Shown here piece after piece: positions 1 through 4,355 of a stretch of 9,670 bases of DNA. Every line of letters starts with the position of its first letter. The stretch's first letter is position 1. Below the pieces are notes generated by a model, which had not been told where the DNA came from, did no database searches, and saw nothing but the letters and a program-made list of their open reading frames with translations. The position numbers were made by a program, and so were the translations under genes. This DNA comes from an uncultured Verrucomicrobiales bacterium (lineage in GTDB: Bacteria > Verrucomicrobiota > Verrucomicrobiia > Limisphaerales > JACDHS01): contig CALJZV010000372.1 of assembly GCA_937983475.1 (NCBI GenBank), forward strand, positions 1 to 9,670. The letters run 5' to 3'.

Positions 1-121
1 GTCCGCGACGTGGAAAACATTATTTTGTGAGCCAAAACTTCGTCCGCGACGTGGAAAACATTATTTTGTGAGCCAAAACTTCGTCCGCGACGTGGAAAAG
101 TTTTTTTTGTAAACCGAAATT
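1..121. repeat. 41-bp tandem repeat array, about 3 copies, cut by the left edge
   Basis: Units begin at 1, 42 and 83, each opening with GTCCGCGACGTGGAAAA. Units 1 and 2 (1-41, 42-82) are identical. Unit 3 (83-121) keeps the first 17 bases but diverges afterwards (a T run replaces the ACATTA segment) and is about 39 bp long, as expected for an edge copy. Each full unit joins a GC-rich half to an AT-rich half and contains the small inverted repeat TTTTG-TGAGC-CAAAA. No spacers separate the units, so this is not a CRISPR array. More copies may lie to the left of the window. On the minus strand each full unit can be read as a 13-codon ORF (MFSTSRTKFWLTK) that ends in TAA and overlaps the next ATG as TAATG. 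Confidence 0.95.
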
Positions 122-262
122 GGGTCGTTTTCGCGGGAGGGCCGGATGCAAGAGGCTTTAGGGCAGCAGTTTGTCGAATTGCCGGGCATCCGGCGCGGAA
201 AACCGGCTAACGGTCCATTTTGGATTCGAGGGCCATGGCAAGGCGCGGTTAGCCGGGAAAAA
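122..262. repeat. Non-coding stretch with two pairs of 9-bp inverted repeats beside the tRNA
   Basis: No convincing gene is present. GCCGGATGC at 141-149 is the exact reverse complement of GCATCCGGC at 186-194. CCGGCTAAC at 203-211 is the exact reverse complement of GTTAGCCGG at 248-256. A smaller hairpin (GCCGG at 181-185, CCGGC at 190-194) overlaps the first pair. The region is 3' of the minus-strand tRNA, so it may fold in the tRNA trailer. The loops are long (36 nt for each 9-bp pair) and no T tract follows a stem, so it is not a standard intrinsic terminator. Function unknown. Confidence 0.6.
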
Positions 263-339
263 TGGCGCGCCCGCCGCGATTCGAACGCGGGACCACCTGC
301 TTAGAAGGCAGATGCTCTATCCAACTGAGCTACGGGCGC
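263..339 (-). tRNA. tRNA-Arg, anticodon TCT
   Basis: The reverse complement folds into a complete 77-nt cloverleaf. The acceptor stem is GCGCCCG paired with CGGGCGC, the D stem GCTC/GAGC, and the anticodon stem TCTGC/GCAGG (one T-G wobble). The loop CTTCTAA has anticodon TCT at plus positions 303-305. The variable loop is TGGTC, and the T stem CCGCG/CGCGG carries loop TTCGAAT. The discriminator base is G and the 3' CCA is encoded (263-265). It should decode AGA, and AGG by wobble. tRNA genes are common integration targets, but no duplicated 3' end or integrase gene is visible here. Confidence 0.98.
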
Positions 340-504
340 AACCAATACTTACAGGCCTACTTGATGGTGTGTTGGATCATGGTCGCAATTTTGATGCTGT
401 CCCGCATGTCTCCCATATAGCGACCGACAATAACCGGTTTGGCGGAAAACGCCGTTTGCAAACCTGATTCGTTACATTCCATCCGCAAAGTATTTTGCTC
501 GTAT
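340..504. other. Short intergenic stretch between the epimerase gene and the tRNA
   Basis: This follows the stop of the epimerase gene and precedes the tRNA, reading on the minus strand. I see no strong hairpin with a T tract and no clear promoter. The only coding possibility is a 41-codon minus-strand ORF (482-357), listed separately as doubtful. The tRNA could be transcribed from here or by read-through from the operon upstream. Confidence 0.5.
357..482 (-). CDS. Doubtful 41-aa small ORF or remnant of a C-terminus
   Basis: From an ATG at 482-480 to a TAG at 359-357 the minus strand encodes 41 residues ending in GRYMGDMRDSIKIATMIQHT plus Ile-Lys. The last 25 or so codons have mostly C or G at the third position, as in real genes of this window. 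The peptide also looks like a plausible helix, which is why I list it. Against it, no Shine-Dalgarno sequence precedes the ATG, the ORF is short, and I do not recognise the family. It could be a small protein, the decayed 3' end of a lost gene, or chance. No function is proposed. Confidence 0.2.
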   Translation of the reverse strand: MECNESGLQTAFSAKPVIVGRYMGDMRDSIKIATMIQHTIK

Positions 505-1797
505 TCAGGATTGCGGCAAGTGGATTGTTGGAACGTCAGCCCTTTCCGTTCGGCAAAATGTGCCGATTAGAAGCCTGCCTGAAAATTCCGTGGCCGTTCT
601 GTTTTCGAGAAAAAGGTTGGAAGACAAGGCAACCCGCAAAGCGGGCAGAGACTTTATAGTTCTGACTCGACGAGGGAGCATAGCCGCAGAGCTCTGTGAC
701 CGAGTAAGCAACGCGGCCAGATGACGGTTTCCTCGAAAACCCTCCGGGCGGCGGTTCTTTTGCCCGTGGCCTGCAAGGCGATTCTCCAGGTCGCGCACGG
801 CGCTTTTCATTTCCGGGAACTGAAATTCAAATCCACCGGCCAAAAGTTTTCCTGGAATGACGCGGCGGCTTTTGATGATCAACTCCGTCTCCGTTCGCAG
901 AAAAAACGCGCCCAGTTCCAGCATCCACGCGGCGGCGGGCAGGCCAAACGGCACTCCGCAAATTTCCCGGAACAGCCGCATCATTTCGGTGTTGGGCAGG
1001 GGATTGGGCGCGGCGACGTTGATGAACCCTTTAATTTCCTCATGATCGAGAATCCATTCGATCGCCCGGCAAAAATCCGACTCGTGAATCCAAAAGACAA
1101 ATTGCCGTCCATGTCCCATGCGCCCGCCGAGACCCCACCGGGCCAACCGGCGCAGCACCCGGAACACATTGTTGTGGGCGGCGTCGAGGCCGAACACCAT
1201 GGCTGTCCGCAGCGCGACCTTGCGTGTTTGCGGTGTCTCAACGGCCTCAAAGGCGTGTTCCCAAGCCGTGGCGACCTCGATGGAAAAAGCGTCCTTGGCT
1301 TCCGCCGTGGCGCCAATCTCCCCTCGCTCATCCCAAGGCGGGCCGAACGTGTGGCGGTAAATCGTGGCGGTGCTGGCGTTGAGCCATGTTTGCGGAGGAT
1401 TTGCACAGGCCGCGATGGCTTCGCCCAGGACGCGGGTGCTGTCGGTGCGGGAATCCATCATGGCTCGGCGGTTGCGTGCGTGATAGCGGCAGTTCACCGA
1501 GCGGCCCGCCAGATTGATGACCGCCCGAGCGCCGTCCACTTCGCGACTCCAGGGTCCCATAGTTTTCCCGTCCCATTGCGCCTCACGGGCATGGGAATAC
1601 CGATGGACTGGATTTCGCGTCAGGATGACGACGTCCCATCCTTTGTCGGAGAAGTGGGCCGCCAGCAGATGCCCCAGAAAGCCGCTTCCTCCGGCAATGG
1701 CCAACCGGGGTTTTGATCGGTGCGGATTCTGCGCCAAATCGTTCCGGTGATGTGTCAGTTTCAGCGCGTCGCAAATGTCGTGGCTGATGCGGCTCAT
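505..1797 (-). CDS. TIGR01777/SDR39U1 family NAD(P)-binding epimerase-like protein with atypical C-terminal tail
   Basis: The protein has 430 residues and belongs to the extended short-chain dehydrogenase family TIGR01777 (YfcH, SDR39U1), whose substrate is generally unknown. The Rossmann motif GGSGFLG is at residues 36-42, followed by the acidic/basic strand VVILTRNP (56-63), NLAGRSV (95-101) and LNASTATIY (139-147), where the catalytic Ser/Tyr motif lies. The C-terminal part with RMGHGRQFVFWIHESD (226-241) and FEFQFPEMKSAVRDLENRL (323-341) matches the DUF1731 end of the family. Family members are near 300 aa and normally stop about there. The last 85 or so residues (from about 345, bases 505-765) are Arg/Ser-rich and unlike the family, suggesting read-through into non-coding or repeat DNA. 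The start is supported by GAAAGG five bases upstream (1803-1808). A 30-residue leader before the Rossmann strand is also unusual. It lies 41 nt after the 138-aa membrane protein gene and is probably last in that operon. Confidence 0.9.
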   Translation of the reverse strand: MSRISHDICDALKLTHHRNDLAQNPHRSKPRLAIAGGSGFLGHLLAAHFSDKGWDVVILTRNPVHRYSHAREAQWDGKTMGPWSREVDGARAVINLAGRSVNCRYHARNRRAMMDSRTDSTRVLGEAIAACANPPQTWLNASTATIYRHTFGPPWDERGEIGATAEAKDAFSIEVATAWEHAFEAVETPQTRKVALRTAMVFGLDAAHNNVFRVLRRLARWGLGGRMGHGRQFVFWIHESDFCRAIEWILDHEEIKGFINVAAPNPLPNTEMMRLFREICGVPFGLPAAAWMLELGAFFLRTETELIIKSRRVIPGKLLAGGFEFQFPEMKSAVRDLENRLAGHGQKNRRPEGFRGNRHLAALLTRSQSSAAMLPRRVRTIKSLPALRVALSSNLFLENRTATEFSGRLLIGTFCRTERADVPTIHLPQS

Positions 1798-1802
1798 ACA
1801 GG

Positions 1803-1808
1803 CCTTTC
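1803..1808 (-). promoter_or_regulatory. Ribosome binding site of the epimerase-like gene
   Basis: The minus strand reads GAAAGG followed by CCTGT and then ATG, a good Shine-Dalgarno sequence with 5-nt spacing. It supports the ATG at 1797-1795 even though this leaves a 30-residue leader ahead of the Rossmann fold. Confidence 0.6.
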
Positions 1809-1838
1809 ACTTTTTTCCGGCACTGGAGGAGTTTGTGA

Positions 1839-2255
1839 TCATTGTGCGAAGCCTTTCCACAAAGCGTATATGTAGATGGCAGGCAAATATAAAAATACAG
1901 CGTTTAAGGCGTAGTGGCCTGCTTTGCGCCAGTGACTGGTGAGATACGGCTTAAGGTCGAAAACAAAGGCGGCAACCGCCAGGCGAGCCACCCAAAACAG
2001 CGTCATCAGCGTTAAAATTGCGCCCGCCAGTGGAGTGCCGGAAGCCAGCGCTTCTGCCTGGAAAAATGTAATGGCTCCGAACGCCACTATCGTGCCGCCA
2101 ATGAAGCCGTAATAAACATAAAACAGTCTTCGCAGCAGCGGCGGGAGTCCGGCCAAATGCGCCTTGAAACCAACAACACGCGGCAGGCTGGCGCCGGCGC
2201 AAATCAGGCCCAGGTGAAGCAATCCGGCAATTTGAAGCAGAGTAACAAGTTTCAT
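1839..2255 (-). CDS. Small multi-pass membrane protein, family not recognised
   Basis: The protein has 138 residues, starting at the ATG at 2255-2253 (MKLVTLLQIAGLLHLGLICA). Hydrophobic segments fall near residues 4-23, 46-66, 76-99 and 113-132, so about four transmembrane helices are likely. Between them are short basic loops such as LRRLFYVYYG (41-50) and SHWRKAGHY (107-115). I do not recognise the family. The ORF stays open further upstream, but that part overlaps the preceding gene in another frame and does not read like protein, so the ATG only 4 nt after the TAA of the upstream gene is preferred (TAAAACTATG). There is no clear Shine-Dalgarno sequence, so translation is probably coupled to the DCC/MBOAT gene. 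Such tight spacing suggests it works with that membrane acyltransferase-like protein, perhaps as a subunit. This is inference from context. Confidence 0.8.
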   Translation of the reverse strand: MKLVTLLQIAGLLHLGLICAGASLPRVVGFKAHLAGLPPLLRRLFYVYYGFIGGTIVAFGAITFFQAEALASGTPLAGAILTLMTLFWVARLAVAAFVFDLKPYLTSHWRKAGHYALNAVFLYLPAIYIYALWKGFAQ

Positions 2256-2259
2256 AGTT

Positions 2260-3513
2260 TTAATTGAGTTGAAGGGCGTTAAGCATGGGGAGCACGATTC
2301 CCCGGATAAAAATTGGGGGAAACAAAAGGCCAAGAGGCAGGATGAGAATGCACCAGGCAAAGAGCCGGTTCGCCCAAGCGTGATTGCGAATAAACGGCAT
2401 TTTCTCTGCCAGGAGGCCAGTGCCTTGAATGGCAAAGTAAACCGTTGGCATTCCGTATCCGCCGTTGGCGGGCACTGTAATGACCAGTTCGTTGACAAGA
2501 CCGGAGAGGAAAAATACGGTCCACAAAGCCCATCGAGTGCCCATCTTCGGCATCAATCTTTTAAAGGCGTATTGGAATGCCAGTTCATTGTAGGGCTTGT
2601 TCCATCTTGTTCCCCAAAATTCTCCCAGTGATTTGGCCATCAATGGCCTTCGCATCAATGGAGGAGCATTGAATCCCGCCTTGCTCCAAACCAGTGACAC
2701 AATGTGCAGGAGGCCGAAGTGAAGCATTAATATCAGGCCAATCATGCCGATCCACCCAACAGCAAGCTCGTGTGTGAGAGGAAGTCGGGGGATAACCACC
2801 CAGACCAGAATGGTTCCAGCCATGGTTTTTAATGCAGGCTTAACCCAGGCATTGGCCCGCATTGGTTGTATCGTTTTTTCCTTTGAGAACAGAAAAGCCT
2901 TGGCATTCATGCCCGGCCAAAACAGGAGATATCCCACCGCAGGAAGGAATCGGGGGCGGCCATATTTTTCGCATGCATCTCGAAAGGTCATCCACTTGAA
3001 TCCGCCATAAATTGCAAAAGCCATTGCCCACATGAAAACCCAAGGGGCTAGTTGGTGACGGACAGCAAACGCTGCTGCTGGCAATAGGAGTAAAAACAGC
3101 CATTTATCGCTCTTGCGGTGCAGCCGAAGCTGGCATCGGCCGTTAATGCACCGCCGGTTGGCGGCCGTTTTCCGGTAGCCCCACATGCCGAGCGCGTGAA
3201 GGCCGGGCAAACGAAACAACCAAACCAAAGGGCGCAGCCACCAGACGGCGCTCCACAGTTCCAGCCACGCGTCAAAGCCGCCCAGCCATGTTCCGTCCGC
3301 GCGCAGCAGTTTCATTTCGCGGTAAAATTCCTCCGCAGGCACGGGGTATGTGCCCGAGTCAATGGCTTCCTGAAGCGGAACGAATTGGAACCCGGCGCGG
3401 GTGAACAGCCCGCCAAAGCGCCGCAGCATGTTCAGGCACAGGCTGCATTCCGCGTCATAGAATACGCGGCCGCGCTCCTTTCTGTTCTTAATTTTAGTAA
3501 TTTCAGTATTCAC
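2260..3513 (-). CDS. DCC (DUF393) thiol-oxidoreductase-like domain fused to an MBOAT wax-synthase-like membrane domain
   Basis: The protein has 417 residues. Residues 16-130 form a DUF393/DCC domain: VFYDAECSLC carries the D20-x-x-C23-x-x-C26 motif, followed by ADGTWLGGFDAWLEL (72-86). This fold is thioredoxin-like and presumed to be a thiol-disulfide oxidoreductase. From about 137 on the chain is mostly membrane helices. It contains SLGEFWGTRWNKPYN (295-309), the signature of the wax-synthase-like MBOAT domain, and then FFLSGLVNELVITVPANGGYG (334-354, N341 central). Wax synthases of this type transfer acyl groups to an alcohol inside the membrane. Where they normally have SGL-x-His-(E/D), this protein has Asn341 (codon AAC). 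The start is GTG at 3513-3511, with AAAGGA 8 nt upstream. The gene lies 28 nt after the regulator gene, and an operator-like sequence covers its start. The substrate is unknown. The family call is firm; activity as an acyltransferase is uncertain. Confidence 0.87.
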   Translation of the reverse strand: MNTEITKIKNRKERGRVFYDAECSLCLNMLRRFGGLFTRAGFQFVPLQEAIDSGTYPVPAEEFYREMKLLRADGTWLGGFDAWLELWSAVWWLRPLVWLFRLPGLHALGMWGYRKTAANRRCINGRCQLRLHRKSDKWLFLLLLPAAAFAVRHQLAPWVFMWAMAFAIYGGFKWMTFRDACEKYGRPRFLPAVGYLLFWPGMNAKAFLFSKEKTIQPMRANAWVKPALKTMAGTILVWVVIPRLPLTHELAVGWIGMIGLILMLHFGLLHIVSLVWSKAGFNAPPLMRRPLMAKSLGEFWGTRWNKPYNELAFQYAFKRLMPKMGTRWALWTVFFLSGLVNELVITVPANGGYGMPTVYFAIQGTGLLAEKMPFIRNHAWANRLFAWCILILPLGLLFPPIFIRGIVLPMLNALQLN

Positions 3514-3519
3514 AGAAAT
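3500..3519. promoter_or_regulatory. Second operator-like palindrome over the start of the DCC/MBOAT gene
   Basis: The plus strand reads ATTTCAGTATTCACAGAAAT. Fifteen of its 20 bases match the palindrome at 4083-4102, including one perfect half site (ACAGAAAT, plus strand). The outer arms ATTTC/GAAAT are exact inverted repeats, and GT/AC inside also pair. It spans the GTG start codon and the first codons of the DCC/MBOAT gene, where a bound repressor could block transcription or translation. Part of the similarity could be forced by coding constraint, so the site is a prediction. Confidence 0.5.
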
Positions 3520-3521
3520 AG

Positions 3522-3527
3522 TCCTTT
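3522..3527 (-). promoter_or_regulatory. Ribosome binding site that fixes the GTG start of the DCC/MBOAT gene
   Basis: The minus strand reads AAAGGA, then eight bases, then GTG at 3513-3511. This is the strongest Shine-Dalgarno sequence in the operon. It justifies the GTG start, since no ATG lies nearby in frame ahead of the DCC motif. Confidence 0.65.
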
Positions 3528-3541
3528 AAAAAAATGGGCGC

Positions 3542-4075
3542 CTACTCGCCCAGGCCCAGCAACTTGCGCGCTTTGTCGCCGAGTTTCACAAACCGGGTCA
3601 GGGCGTTGGTCGGCCATTTGCGAATCTGCTCATACCAACCGGTCGTCACCTCAAAAAAGCCCGCCAGCTCGCGCAGCTTGGTTTCGGTGTACTCGCCGGT
3701 GGCGTTGTCCTTTTCGGCTTCAACGATGCATTCGCGGAGCATGGCCAGCGTGGGATCAATTTCCCGCTTCTTGCGCTCATCCAGCACGACCCGGAACATT
3801 TCCCACACGTCTTTCATGGATTCAAAGTGATCCCGTTTGTCGCCCATGACATGCACCAGCCGGACGATTCCCCAGCCCTGGAGTTCCTTGAGGCTGGTGC
3901 TGACGTTGGAGCGGGCGACGCCCAGGGCGTTGACGATGTCCTCGGCATTGAGCGGTTCGGGTGAAATGAACAGCAGCGCGTGAATCTGGGCCACGGTGCG
4001 GTTAATGCCCCAGCGGGTGCCCATTTCTCCCCAGTGCAGGATGAACTTTTGCTCAACTGTGGAAAGCGCTTTCAT
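3542..4075 (-). CDS. GbsR/MarR family transcriptional regulator
   Basis: The protein has 177 residues, typical for the GbsR-like branch of MarR regulators (COG1510). It opens with EQKFILHWGEMGTRWGINRT (8-27), the characteristic N-terminal helix of the group. A winged helix-turn-helix follows: PEPLNAEDIVNALGVARSNV (39-58) and STSLKELQGWGIVRLVH (59-75). The wing contains MGDKRDHFES (77-86). The C-terminal half (about 88-177) is helical and charged, as in dimerising members. Known relatives repress osmoprotectant uptake and synthesis genes, but the ligand cannot be predicted here. The gene is first in the operon, 28 nt ahead of the DCC/MBOAT gene. A perfect palindrome ends 7 nt before its ATG, which implies autoregulation. 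The Shine-Dalgarno sequence is weak (GAG very near the ATG), but the ATG matches the usual start of the family. Confidence 0.92.
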   Translation of the reverse strand: MKALSTVEQKFILHWGEMGTRWGINRTVAQIHALLFISPEPLNAEDIVNALGVARSNVSTSLKELQGWGIVRLVHVMGDKRDHFESMKDVWEMFRVVLDERKKREIDPTLAMLRECIVEAEKDNATGEYTETKLRELAGFFEVTTGWYEQIRKWPTNALTRFVKLGDKARKLLGLGE

Positions 4076-4082
4076 TTCTCAA

Positions 4083-4102
4083 ATTTCTGTCACGACAGAA
4101 AT
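4083..4102. promoter_or_regulatory. Palindromic operator upstream of the GbsR-type regulator gene
   Basis: The plus strand reads ATTTCTGTCACGACAGAAAT: two perfect 9-bp arms (ATTTCTGTC and GACAGAAAT) around a 2-nt centre. This is the size and symmetry expected for a dimeric winged-helix regulator of the MarR/GbsR class. It lies between the predicted -10 box and the start codon of the regulator gene, overlapping the -10 by 3 nt. A bound dimer would therefore block its own promoter. A related site lies at 3500-3519. Confidence 0.75.
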
Positions 4103-4127
4103 GTATGGCAATGTATAAACAATGCAA
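4100..4127 (-). promoter_or_regulatory. Predicted sigma-70-type promoter of the regulator-led operon
   Basis: On the minus strand TTGCAT (4127-4122) could serve as the -35 box, and TACATT (4105-4100) as the -10 box, with a 16-nt spacer. The -10 runs into the operator palindrome. An alternative -10 is TATACA (4117-4112), but it has no good -35. This is a prediction by eye in the only long gap upstream of the operon. Confidence 0.4.
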
Positions 4128-4355
4128 GCGCGTTTTTGCGTTATGCTCGGCAACGGCGCATCCAAGCGTTGTTCTTGAAACAAGAATGATCCCCAGTGGC
4201 GGCAAAGTAGCACAGCGCGTCTCGCCTGTGTGGGCGATGGGGAAAATCTATATTTACCCGGCAGGCGGGGATGCATGCGCTATTTTTCACCCCAGTCGCG
4301 CGCCAACCAACAATGTCAAATCGAGAAGTGAGTGTGAGAATGTGCCCTTTGGCAA

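Larger units (their letters stand above)
4076..4355. other. Intergenic region between the PSD1-type gene and the regulator operon
   Basis: This 280-nt gap holds the promoter and operator of the downstream operon. It also has an inverted repeat TTCTTG-AAA-CAAGAA at 4172-4186 that may be a binding site or a short hairpin. No T tract follows it on the minus strand, so it is a poor terminator. A weak 4-bp hairpin (TGCC/GGCA, 4343-4354) lies just after the stop of the PSD1-type gene. I see no gene here, and no DUF1501 gene, which often follows PSD1-type genes. Confidence 0.6.

Noticed and set aside
1..121. CRISPR array
   Set aside because: The units abut directly with no unique spacers, and no cas genes are present.
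263..339. tRNA as an island integration site
   Set aside because: No integrase gene and no duplicate of the tRNA 3' end are visible in the window.
171..467. 98-codon plus-strand ORF across the tRNA
   Set aside because: It is the antisense translation of tRNA-Arg (the AIRTRDHLLRRQMLYPTELRA peptide is a well-known artefact of such loci).
721..1716. 331-codon plus-strand ORF
   Set aside because: It is antisense to the epimerase-like gene, whose protein carries clear Rossmann and DUF1731 motifs; the plus-strand protein has none.
2256..2498. N-terminal extension of the 138-aa membrane protein to 219 residues
   Set aside because: The extra 81 codons overlap the DCC/MBOAT gene in another frame and read unlike protein; the ATG at 2255-2253 gives a hydrophobic N-terminus and normal operon spacing.
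4172..4186. TTCTTG-AAA-CAAGAA as an intrinsic terminator
   Set aside because: The stem is only 6 bp, AT-rich and lacks a following T run; kept only as a possible binding site in the intergenic entry.
4211..4230. Possible terminator hairpin CACAG...CTGTG
   Set aside because: Only 5 bp pair, the interior does not, and no T tract follows on the relevant strand.
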